This document shows positions 33,576 through 40,999 of a stretch of DNA of 64,000 bases, piece by piece. This DNA is from CAWACP01 sp963832965 (GTDB lineage: Bacteria; Acidobacteriota; Terriglobia; Bryobacterales; Bryobacteraceae), in contig CAWHVW010000007.1 of the NCBI GenBank assembly GCA_963832965.1, positions 1 through 64,000 on the forward strand, written 5' to 3'. A program made the position numbers and the translations under genes. Positions within the stretch are counted from its first letter, which is position 1; each line of letters opens with the position of its first letter. The notes under the pieces are model-generated. The model worked only from the letters and a program-made list of their open reading frames with translations, searched no databases and was not told the DNA's origin.

Positions 33576-34256
33576 ATGAAATCGTCGATCATAATCGTCG
33601 CCGCTGGGATCATCGCGCTAGCCATTCCATCCTCCACGGCAGGTGATGATTCGTGGAATAACCTCGGTCGCGTCAACCGCGAACGAGTGTACAGCTTTGC
33701 CCTTCGTAACGGAGAGTGCCTTCAGGCCCGGATCAAGGACTTGCACACCGACATGGTCGACGTCGTGCCCCGAAAAGAACCTGGGACGTCGCCGGCGCCG
33801 CAGCGGACTATCCATCGCGACGAAATCGCGATGGTGAGCGATGGAGTGGCGTCGTGGCAGGTTATCTTCAACAATCGAAGCTCCTGGCTGGGTACGTGTA
33901 GCATACCTGGGTTTTCCAATGTGCATCTCCGAGTTACCCTCCGCTCTGGAGTATCGGCAACTGGGCGTCCAGCCGGATGCATAGACTCGGCCATACGGAT
34001 CCGTGAAATCAGTCGCATTGGGACCTTCGCGAAGAAGGATGTCCGAGAGGTCGACCTCATTCGCATGAAGCCCGGGCCCCCAAAGACACCCCAGTTTATC
34101 CGGAAGGTGGACGGGTCACCGCTCGTTGCGGCTTTTTATCCTTCAGAGTGGCCTTCGCTGCTCGAGCGCATCTCCGTGCGCCTTTATGACTCCCCTACGC
34201 TGGAAGATAGCTCTTCACCTGCCTGCGCCGTGCTTTCGAAGACGGCCCCAAATTAA
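33576..34256 (+). CDS. Secreted hypothetical protein
   Basis: 226 residues with a signal peptide (MKSSIIIVAAGIIALAIPSSTAG) and a mature domain with FALRNGECLQARIKDLHTDMVDVV, beta-rich segments and REISRIGTFAKKDV. Parts resemble the short beta-strand repeats of proteins that carry a G-x-x-x-x-G.I..V....V pattern, but no family is recognised. It is driven by a TTGAAC/TATGCT promoter 20 bases upstream. No operon partner. Function unknown. Confidence 0.7.
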   Translation: MKSSIIIVAAGIIALAIPSSTAGDDSWNNLGRVNRERVYSFALRNGECLQARIKDLHTDMVDVVPRKEPGTSPAPQRTIHRDEIAMVSDGVASWQVIFNNRSSWLGTCSIPGFSNVHLRVTLRSGVSATGRPAGCIDSAIRIREISRIGTFAKKDVREVDLIRMKPGPPKTPQFIRKVDGSPLVAAFYPSEWPSLLERISVRLYDSPTLEDSSSPACAVLSKTAPN

Positions 34257-34275
34257 CTCGGACCAAACCGGTCCT

Positions 34276-34305
34276 TTGAACCCCGCTCCCGCGCGGACGT
34301 ATGCT
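34276..34305 (+). promoter_or_regulatory. Sigma-70-like promoter for sdhCAB, second of a duplicated pair
   Basis: TTGAAC (34276-34281) and TATGCT (34300-34305), 18-base spacer, 93 bases before the sdhC start. Both boxes, the spacing and the upstream GGACCAAAC are the same as in the promoter at 33526-33555. Confidence 0.65.
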
Positions 34306-34398
34306 GGTAAGGGACACTGATTTTCATTTCCACCCGGCTCGCGCACGCGCGCCACCCTTTGCAGTGTTGTCATCATTTCAACTCTTAGAGAGAGGAAC

Positions 34399-35094
34399 AT
34401 GAGCGCTCCCGCCGCCGGTATCCCGGACCACCGGGCTGCGCGCTTCTACGATTCCACCGTCGGCAAGAAAATCGTCATGGCCGTCAGTGGAGTAGTCCTG
34501 TTCGGATACGTAGTCGCGCACCTGCTCGGCAACCTTCAGATCTTCCTCGGACCTGACCAGATCAATCATTACGCGGCGCTCTTGCACGCCTCGCCCCCGC
34601 TGTTGTGGACCGCCCGCATTTTCCTGCTGGTCATGCTGTTCCTCCATATCTGGTCATCCGTGCAGTTGGCGCTGCGCAAATGGGAGGCGCGCCCCATCGC
34701 CTACGTAAAGAAACGCGCGGTGGGTTCGAGCTACGCGTCGCGCACCATGTACTGGAGCGGCCCCATCATCTTCGTCTTCGTGGTCTATCACATCCTGCAG
34801 TTCACGGTGGGCGTGGGCGGCACGCCGTATCTGGAACTGCACCCGTACGAAAACGTAGTGCACGGGTTCCGCAATCCCCTGGTGGCCGGCTTCTATATCG
34901 TGGCCATGATTCTGCTGTGCCTCCATCTCGACCATGGCATCTGGAGCGTCTTCCAGACCCTCGGCGTGAATCACCCGCGCTACACGCCGCTGTTGCGCAA
35001 GGGCGCGGCGGTGGTGGCCACGCTCATCTGCATCGGCGAAATCTCCATTCCCATCGCCGTGTTGCTGGGCGTGGTGGGAGACAACGTGCCATGA
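34399..35094 (+). CDS. sdhC: Succinate dehydrogenase cytochrome b subunit
   Basis: 231-residue membrane subunit that anchors SdhAB and binds heme and quinone. Five predicted helices with conserved histidines in GYVVAHLLGNLQIFLG, FLHIWSSVQLA, VYHILQFTVG and HLDHGIWSVFQTLG fit the single-subunit, di-heme cytochrome b558 type (Bacillus-like), so no SdhD is expected. A strong AGAGAGAGGAAC site precedes the ATG. It overlaps sdhA by ATGA. Confidence 0.95.
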   Translation: MSAPAAGIPDHRAARFYDSTVGKKIVMAVSGVVLFGYVVAHLLGNLQIFLGPDQINHYAALLHASPPLLWTARIFLLVMLFLHIWSSVQLALRKWEARPIAYVKKRAVGSSYASRTMYWSGPIIFVFVVYHILQFTVGVGGTPYLELHPYENVVHGFRNPLVAGFYIVAMILLCLHLDHGIWSVFQTLGVNHPRYTPLLRKGAAVVATLICIGEISIPIAVLLGVVGDNVP

Positions 35095-37005
35095 AGCTCG
35101 ATGCCAGATGTCCAACGGGACCCATCGAAAGCCGTTGGGACCGCGCGCGCTTCGAAATGAAGCTGGTGAACCCGGCCAACAAGCGCAAGTACACCGTCAT
35201 CATGGTTGGGTCGGGCCTCGCGGGCGGGTCGGCGTGCGGCGTCGCTCGGCGAGCTGGGCTACAACGTCAAGTGTTTCTGCTTTCAGGATTCCCCCCGCCG
35301 CGCGCACAGCATCGCCGCGCAGGGCGGCATCAACGCCGCCAAGAACTATCAGAACGATGGCGACAGTATCTACCGGCTGTTCTACGACACCGTGAAGGGC
35401 GGCGATTTCCGCGCCCGCGAATCGAACGTCTACCGGCTGGCGCAGAACTCCGTGAACATCATCGATCAGTGCGTGGCCCAGGGCGTGCCCTTCGCGCGTG
35501 AATACGGAGGGCTGCTGTCGAACCGGTCCTTCGGCGGCGCGCAGGTATCGCGCACGTTTTACGCGCGCGGGCAAACCGGCCAGCAGTTGCTGCTGGGCTG
35601 CTATCAGGCGCTGGAAGCGCAGGTGCACGCGGGCACCGTCACCATGTACCCGCGGCATGAAATGCTCGATCTCGTGGTCATCGATGGCAAGGCCCGTGGC
35701 ATTATCGCGCGCAACCTGGTCACCGGCGAACTGGAGCGGCATCTTGCCGACGCCGTGGTGCTGGGCACCGGCGGCTACGGCAATGTCTTCTATCTCTCCA
35801 CCAACGCCAAGGGCTCCAACGCAACCGCCATCTGGCGCGCGTACAAGCGCGGAGCGGCGTTCGCTAATCCCTGCTTCACCCAGATTCACCCCACCTGCAT
35901 TCCCGTCTCCGGCGATTACCAGAGCAAGCTCACGCTCATGAGTGAGTCGCTGCGCAACGACGGGCGCATCTGGGTGCCCATGCGGAAGGGCGACACGCGT
36001 CCACCCAACCAGATCCCCGAGGCTGAGCGCGATTATTATCTGGAACGCAAGTATCCCAGCTTCGGCAATCTGGTGCCGCGCGATGTGGCCTCCCGCAACG
36101 CCAAGTACGTGTGCGACGAAAGCCGCGGCGTTGGCGAGAGCGGGCTGGGCGTCTATCTGGATTTCTCCGACGCCATTCGCCGTCTGGGCGCCGATGTGGT
36201 GAAGGACCGCTACGGCAACCTCTTCGACATGTACCGGCACCTCACCGCGGAGAATCCGTATCAAGTGCCCATGCGCATCTTCCCGGCCATCCACTACACC
36301 ATGGGCGGCCTGTGGGTGGATTATTTCCTCATGAGCACCATCCCGGGCCTGTTCGTCATCGGCGAAGCCAATTTCTCCGATCACGGCGCCAATCGCCTGG
36401 GCGCCAGCGCGCTTATGCAAGGGCTGTCCGACGGCTACTTCGTTCTGCCGTACACCGTGGGCGACTATCTGGCCACTGCCAGGCCGGAGAAAACCTCAAC
36501 CGGCCATGCCGCATTCTCCGAAGCCGAACAGCAGACCGCCGCCATCGTCCAGCGGCTGCTAAGCGCGCGCGGCCACCGCACCGTGGATTCCTTCCACAAG
36601 CAGCTTGGAAAGATCATGTGGGAGGACTGCGGCATGGCCCGCAACGCGACCGGCCTCGAACGCGGCATCGGCCAGATTCGCGAGCTCCGCGAGGAATACT
36701 GGAGCGACGTGAACGTGCTCGGCGGCGCCGACGAGTTGAACCAGGCGCTGGAGAAGGCCGGCCGCGTGGCCGATTTCTTCGAGCTGGCCGAGCTGATGTG
36801 CATCGATGCGCTCGTGCGGAACGAATCCTGCGGAGGCCACTTTCGCGAAGAGTATCAGACGCCGGAAGGCGAGGCGCTCCGCAACGACGCCGCGTACTCG
36901 TACGCGGCCGCCTGGGAATACCAGGGTCCGCAAGCCCCCGCGGCGCTGCACAAGGAGCCTCTGGAATTCGAGTACGTGCATCCCTCCCAGAGGAGCTACA
37001 AATGA
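35091..37005 (+). CDS. sdhA: Succinate dehydrogenase flavoprotein subunit, with a one-base frameshift
   Basis: The flavoprotein oxidises succinate to fumarate and holds covalent FAD. The expected ~637-residue protein starts MKLDARCPTGPIESRWDRAR, as in Bacillus-type SdhA, with the FAD fold VIMVGSGLAGGSA, then AASLGELGYNV, RRAHSIAAQGGINAAKNY (FAD-linked His), and the active-site HPT and HYTMGG. One extra base near 35234 breaks the frame between GGSA and AASLGEL. Everything before and after is intact. Because this is central metabolism, a sequencing/assembly error is the likeliest cause. The stop overlaps sdhB by ATGA. Confidence 0.92.
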
Positions 37006-37832
37006 AACTCACTCTGCATATCTGGCGCCAGAAAAACGCGAAGGATCAGGGCCGCATGGTGCGCTACGATCTGGACGGCCTGAACCCGCACATGTCCGCG
37101 CTGGAGATGCTCGACGTGCTCAACGAGCAGTTGACCGGGAAAGGCGAGGAGCCGGTCGAGTTCGAGAGCGATTGCCGCGAGGGCATCTGCGGAACCTGCG
37201 GGTTCATGGTAAGCGGCGTCGCGCACGGGCCCATGAAGGGCACCACGGTGTGCCAGCTCATGCTGCGCAATTTTCGCGACGGCGAAGAACTCTGGCTGGA
37301 ACCCTGGCGCGCCAGGGCCTTCCCGGTGATCAAGGATCTGGTGGTGGATCGTAGCGCGTTCGACCGCATCATCGCCGCCGGCGGCTATATCACCGCGCCC
37401 ACCGGCAGCCCGCAGGACGCCAATGACCTGCCCATCGCCAAGGAAGCAGCCGACCGGGCCATGGACGCGGCCGCGTGCATCGGCTGCGGCGCGTGCGTGG
37501 CGGCGTGTCCGAACGCGTCGGCCATGCTGTTCACCGGCGCGAAGATTACCCACCTGGGCCTCCTCCCGCAGGGCCAGCCCGAGCGCGACCGCCGCGCGTT
37601 GAGCATGGTGGCGCAGCACGGCGCTGAGGGCTTCGGCGGGTGTACCAATATCGGTGAGTGCGAGGCAGTGTGTCCGAAAGAAATCAAAATCGAATCCATC
37701 GCCCACCTGAATCACGATTTCCTGGTGGCCACCGTCCGCAATCGCGCGGGAGTAGTTGCGACGTCAACGAAGTCGAAATACAAGCGGGATCCGAACCGCG
37801 ACAGTAATGGAGCGGCCCACAACAACGGATAA
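37002..37832 (+). CDS. sdhB: Succinate dehydrogenase iron-sulfur subunit
   Basis: 276-residue subunit carrying three Fe-S clusters that pass electrons from FAD to quinone. [2Fe-2S] ligands are in CREGICGTCG; the ferredoxin-type cysteines are CIGCGACVAACPN and later CTNIGECEAVCPKEI. AGAGGAGC lies before the ATG. The last ~15 residues (DPNRDSNGAAHNNG) come from a dispersed DNA repeat at 37791-37815, making the tail unusual. It ends 8 bases before the heptose kinase GTG. Confidence 0.95.
   Translation: MKLTLHIWRQKNAKDQGRMVRYDLDGLNPHMSALEMLDVLNEQLTGKGEEPVEFESDCREGICGTCGFMVSGVAHGPMKGTTVCQLMLRNFRDGEELWLEPWRARAFPVIKDLVVDRSAFDRIIAAGGYITAPTGSPQDANDLPIAKEAADRAMDAAACIGCGACVAACPNASAMLFTGAKITHLGLLPQGQPERDRRALSMVAQHGAEGFGGCTNIGECEAVCPKEIKIESIAHLNHDFLVATVRNRAGVVATSTKSKYKRDPNRDSNGAAHNNG
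37791..37815 (+). repeat. Dispersed repeat copy inside the sdhB 3' end
   Basis: Copy of the 25-base repeat starting CCGAACCGCGACAGTAATGG and ending AGCGG, two or three bases different from the other copies. It encodes residues in the C-terminal tail of SdhB. Confidence 0.7.
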
Positions 37833-37840
37833 TCGAACAA

Positions 37841-38788
37841 GTGACCAGCCAGCGCTGCCGCGCCATTCTCGAAGCCGCCGCAACCAAACGATTCGTTGTA
37901 GTCGGCGACATGATGCTCGATGAGTTCGTCCGGGGGAAAGTGAGCCGGATTTCTCCGGAGGCGCCCGTGCCCGTGGTCCACGTCACCGGCGAGTGGTGGT
38001 TTCCGGGCGGGGCCGCGAACGTCGCCCGCAACCTGCATGAGTTCGCCGCAAACGTGGCCGTGGCGGGTGTCATCGGAACCGACGCCGCGGGAGAGAAGCT
38101 GCTCGGCTTGCTCACGGAAACGGGCATCGATGTCGCGAACGTTCATCGCGACCCCGCCTGGGCGACCATCGTGAAGACGCGCATCATCGCAAGGCAACAG
38201 CAAATCGTCCGCGTCGATCGCGAACGCCCGTGCGGGACCCTGCCGGCGCGCGTGCAAGGCCTCGAAGGGGCCGACGCCATCGTGGTGGCCGATTACGGCA
38301 AAGGCGCCATCACCCAGGCGATTGCCGATCAGCTTTGCGACCTGGCCCGCGAAAGCAAAAGCATTCTCGCGGTGGACCCGAATCCAGGAAATCCAGTGCA
38401 TTGGAAGCACGTCACAGTGATCAAACCGAACCGCGCGGAAGCCCTGCGGGCGGCCGGAGCCCCCGATGACGACTCGGACATCGACGCGGTGGGAAGCCGG
38501 CTCCTCAACCAGTGGAACGCGGATCTGCTTCTGCTCACTCTGGGCGAAGAGGGCATGATGCTCTTCCAGCACGGGAAGCCGCCGTACCACACGCCCACGC
38601 GCGCCCGCGAGGTCTTCGACGTATCGGGCGCGGGCGATACCGCCATCGCGGTTCTCACGGCGGCGCTCACCGGGGGCGCCGCGCCCACCGAAGCGGCGGA
38701 GATCGCCAACGCGGCCAGCGGCATCGTGGTAGGCAAGCTGGGCACCGCCGCGGTCACGCTGGAAGAGCTGGCCGCCAGTTTCGCCTGA
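37841..38788 (+). CDS. D-glycero-beta-D-manno-heptose-7-phosphate kinase (RfaE domain I)
   Basis: 315-residue PfkB-family sugar kinase matching the N-terminal half of HldE/RfaE: VVVGDMMLDEFVRGKVSRISPEAPVPVV, PGGAANVARNL, and the ATP/anion site FDVSGAGDTAIAVL. No nucleotidyltransferase half is present, so it is the HldA type or relies on a separate HldC. It phosphorylates heptose-7-phosphate for ADP-heptose and LPS core synthesis. It fits with the WaaE-like glycosyltransferase elsewhere in the window. Start is GTG. Stop is directly followed, base to base, by the stop of convergent uppP. Confidence 0.9.
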   Translation: MTSQRCRAILEAAATKRFVVVGDMMLDEFVRGKVSRISPEAPVPVVHVTGEWWFPGGAANVARNLHEFAANVAVAGVIGTDAAGEKLLGLLTETGIDVANVHRDPAWATIVKTRIIARQQQIVRVDRERPCGTLPARVQGLEGADAIVVADYGKGAITQAIADQLCDLARESKSILAVDPNPGNPVHWKHVTVIKPNRAEALRAAGAPDDDSDIDAVGSRLLNQWNADLLLLTLGEEGMMLFQHGKPPYHTPTRAREVFDVSGAGDTAIAVLTAALTGGAAPTEAAEIANAASGIVVGKLGTAAVTLEELAASFA

Positions 38789-39634
38789 CTAGCCCCTGCT
38801 CACGCCCGCCAAAGTCAGCGCGATCACCACCACTCCCAGCGCGATCCGGTACCATGCGAAGACGCGCAGCGAGTGGTGCCGCAGGTAATCCAGCAAAAAG
38901 GCGATCACCACCATCCCCACCGCCGCGCTCACCAGCGCCCCAACAACGCAGGGCATGCGCATTTGCAGCGGGATGCCGCCGTAATGCTTATGCAGGTCCC
39001 AGTACGCTTTCGCGGCCGCCGCGCCAATGGCCGGGGTCGAGAGCAGGAAGGAAAAGCGCGCCGCGGCTTCGCGGTCCAGATTGCGAAAAAGCCCGGCCGT
39101 GATGGTGATGCCGCTGCGGGAAACGCCGGGCACAATCGCGAACGCCTGCGCCACGCCAATCATCCCCGCGTCGCCCGGCCCCATCGACGAAAGGTCTTTG
39201 TTCCGCGCACCCACCCCGTCGGCAATCCACATCAGCACCCCGACCACGATGAGCGTCGAAGCAATCACCCACGGGCTCCGCCAGTCGCCCTCGGCGTGTT
39301 TGCCAAACACCAGGCCCGCCAGGCCCACCGGGATGGTGCCGGCAATCAGCAGCCAGAGCATCCCGCGGTTGTGCGCCAGTTGACGGTCGCGCCCGAAGCC
39401 AATCCCGAACGCCTGCGCGATGATCTGCAGCCAGTCGCGAAAGAAGTAGAGAATCACCGCCAGCAGCGTGCCTGCATGCAGGGCCACGTCGAACGAAAAA
39501 TCGAGGTTCGTGCCCTCCTGAAAGCCCCATCCGAACAACCAGTGCGCCAACGCGAGGTGCGCCGTCGAACTAACCGGAAGGAACTCGGTAAGCCCTTGAA
39601 TAATGGCGAGAATCACTACCTGATAAATGGGCAT
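38789..39634 (-). CDS. uppP: Undecaprenyl-diphosphate phosphatase
   Basis: 281-residue polytopic enzyme that dephosphorylates undecaprenyl diphosphate, recycling the lipid carrier for peptidoglycan and glycans; it also gives bacitracin tolerance. Conserved regions are QGLTEFLPVSSTAHLAL near the N-terminus and the second active-site motif PGVSRSGIT with helices of the usual BacA order. The ATG 39634 gives the family N-terminus MPIYQVVILAIIQGLTEFLP. It shares no spacer with the convergent kinase gene. Confidence 0.96.
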   Translation of the reverse strand: MPIYQVVILAIIQGLTEFLPVSSTAHLALAHWLFGWGFQEGTNLDFSFDVALHAGTLLAVILYFFRDWLQIIAQAFGIGFGRDRQLAHNRGMLWLLIAGTIPVGLAGLVFGKHAEGDWRSPWVIASTLIVVGVLMWIADGVGARNKDLSSMGPGDAGMIGVAQAFAIVPGVSRSGITITAGLFRNLDREAAARFSFLLSTPAIGAAAAKAYWDLHKHYGGIPLQMRMPCVVGALVSAAVGMVVIAFLLDYLRHHSLRVFAWYRIALGVVVIALTLAGVSRG

Positions 39635-39710
39635 GAATGCCTATCCTAGCAGGCGATGCCCGCGCGCAAAGCGTATTCAGGAAGGTGAAGCGAAGGAAAT
39701 CAGACAGGCC

Positions 39711-39747
39711 AAAAAAAGACGAGGGGCAGCGCCCAAAGACGCTGCCC
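39711..39747 (-). terminator. Rho-independent terminator downstream of the Flp pilin
   Basis: On the minus strand a perfect 8-base stem GGGCAGCG/CGCTGCCC (39747-39740 with 39731-39724) with an 8-base loop is followed within about six bases by a run of seven T (39717-39711). It lies 86 bases after the pilin stop. Confidence 0.88.
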
Positions 39748-39832
39748 GCAATCGGGAGAGTTCAAATGGCACAGACTCGGAGGGCCTGGGGGGTACCCGG
39801 CCGCTTCCGGTACTGTCCCGGTTTGCGGCGGC

Positions 39833-40033
39833 CTAGCTGCCCTGGTTCGCGGCGGCGGCCATCACGCTGCTGATCTTGCTGAAGATGGTGCTGATGCTGG
39901 TTGCCACGTTGGGCATGATCGCGCCAGCAGCCACGGCCACAAAGCCGGCCATCAGAGCGTATTCAATGAGGTCCTGACCACGGGTGTCTTTCCACACACG
40001 GGCCATAAGAAACAGGTTGCGCATCTTCTTCAT
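39833..40033 (-). CDS. Flp family type IVb pilin
   Basis: 66 residues: MKKMRNLFLMARVWKDTRGQDLIEYALMAGFVAVAAGAIM with the processing site G/QDLIEYAL and the Glu at +5 of the mature protein, as in Flp/Fap pilins of tight-adherence systems. The start with AGGAGAAAACGG upstream is secure. It stands alone without tad genes; its assembly machinery must lie elsewhere. A strong terminator follows. Possibly an extra pilin copy. Confidence 0.93.
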   Translation of the reverse strand: MKKMRNLFLMARVWKDTRGQDLIEYALMAGFVAVAAGAIMPNVATSISTIFSKISSVMAAAANQGS

Positions 40034-40189
40034 CCGTTTTCTCCTGGTGGTTCAATCGGTACAATGTGAGCGTAACCCGATGCGGGCCGCGCACCAATGC
40101 GCCTTATACCCTAAGTGGCCTGGTGGAAGCGCCCCAGCCCGGAAAACCCAGGTACCAGAGCTGTCGCCGCCAGTACCAGGACGAAGGTC

Positions 40190-40218
40190 TTGACAATCCA
40201 AACCGGGCGTTCTAATAT
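40190..40218 (+). promoter_or_regulatory. Near-consensus sigma-70 promoter for padR
   Basis: TTGACA (40190-40195), 17-base spacer and TAATAT (40213-40218). The expected start of transcription, about seven bases on, coincides with the padR ATG at 40225, implying a leaderless transcript. Confidence 0.85.
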
Positions 40219-40237
40219 GTCGTTATGCGACATGTCG
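40217..40237 (+). promoter_or_regulatory. Probable PadR operator overlapping the start codon
   Basis: ATGTCG-TTATG-CGACAT (40217-40233) is a perfect inverted repeat, immediately followed by a second overlapping palindrome CGACATGTCG (40228-40237). ATGT...ACAT is the usual core recognised by PadR proteins. The site covers the end of the -10 box and the start codon, as expected for autorepression. Confidence 0.75.
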
Positions 40238-40584
40238 TACCGCAACCTGACAGCACGGATAATCGGCCGCTCACCGAGCCGGTTCTGTTGATCCTCGCCA
40301 GCCTCGCCGCGGAGCCTCGCCACGGGTACGCCCTCATGAAGGACATCGAAACGCTGAGCAACGGGCGCGTGCGCATGAGCACCGGGACGCTCTATGGAGC
40401 GCTGCGCCGCCTTCTGGAAGAAGCATGGATCGAGCGCTTCGAACAGGAGGACACTTCGCGCGAAAAGCAGGCCTACCGGGTCTCCGCGGAGGGCCTCCGC
40501 CAACTGCGTCTGGAACTGGAGCGGATGAAACAACTGACGCGGGCGGCCGCCAGCCGTTTGCGCACCAGGGAGGCGCACGCATGA
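40225..40584 (+). CDS. PadR family transcriptional regulator
   Basis: 119-residue winged-helix repressor: LTEPVLLILASLAAEPRHGYALMKDIE, MSTGTLYGALRRLLEEAWIE, KQAYRVSAEGLRQL. The start ATG lies at the centre of its own probable operator and about seven bases after the -10 box, so the mRNA is probably leaderless. It overlaps the membrane-protein gene by ATGA. In Acidobacteriota such PadR units often control a membrane or export protein; here the ligand is unknown. Confidence 0.93.
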   Translation: MRHVVPQPDSTDNRPLTEPVLLILASLAAEPRHGYALMKDIETLSNGRVRMSTGTLYGALRRLLEEAWIERFEQEDTSREKQAYRVSAEGLRQLRLELERMKQLTRAAASRLRTREAHA

Positions 40585-40955
40585 AGCGCGCATGGACAAC
40601 ACTGCTGCGCCTGTACCCAAAGCCCTGCCGGGATTCGTTCGCGGCGGAAATGGAGGCCGTGTTCGACCAGGCGGCGGAGGAACGCCGCAGGCACGGACGG
40701 CTGGCGTACGCGGGCTTCCTGATCGCGGAATTGCTTGGCGCGGCAAGTGGCGCGGCGATGGCGTGGATGGCGCAAGCCCGCAGGGGTCCGTTCCTGCTCG
40801 GCCTGCCCGATGAGCCGGCAGGCACGCAAGCCCACATCGAGGCGAACCTCAGGCGTATGGAGCACGCGATTGCCACCCATCAGTTTGAGAAAGCGCGCTT
40901 CTATTCGCACTACGATCTCCTCCTGCGGGAACGTCTGAAGCATCAGTCGGAGTAG
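40581..40955 (+). CDS. PadR-linked small protein
   Basis: 124 residues with the pattern LLRLYPKPCRDSFAAEMEAVF at the N-terminus, common in proteins encoded after PadR genes, and one modest hydrophobic stretch (GFLIAELLGAASGAAMAWM). Those proteins usually have more membrane helices, so this may be a shortened version. It is coupled to padR (ATGA) and likely repressed with it. Function unknown. Its stop is followed by a short repeat before the convergent metH. Confidence 0.75.
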   Translation: MKRAWTTLLRLYPKPCRDSFAAEMEAVFDQAAEERRRHGRLAYAGFLIAELLGAASGAAMAWMAQARRGPFLLGLPDEPAGTQAHIEANLRRMEHAIATHQFEKARFYSHYDLLLRERLKHQSE

Positions 40956-40957
40956 TG

Positions 40958-40994
40958 TTCTATCGGCGTTTATCCGCGTTCATCGGCGGCTAAA
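40958..40994. repeat. Short repeat at a convergent gene junction (copy C)
   Basis: A ~10-base unit occurs three times: ATCGGCGTTT, ATCCGCGTTC, ATCGGCGGCT, between the PadR-linked gene and metH. It shares GCGTTCATCGGCGGC with copy A at 25676. Confidence 0.65.
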
Positions 40995-40999
40995 ATCTC

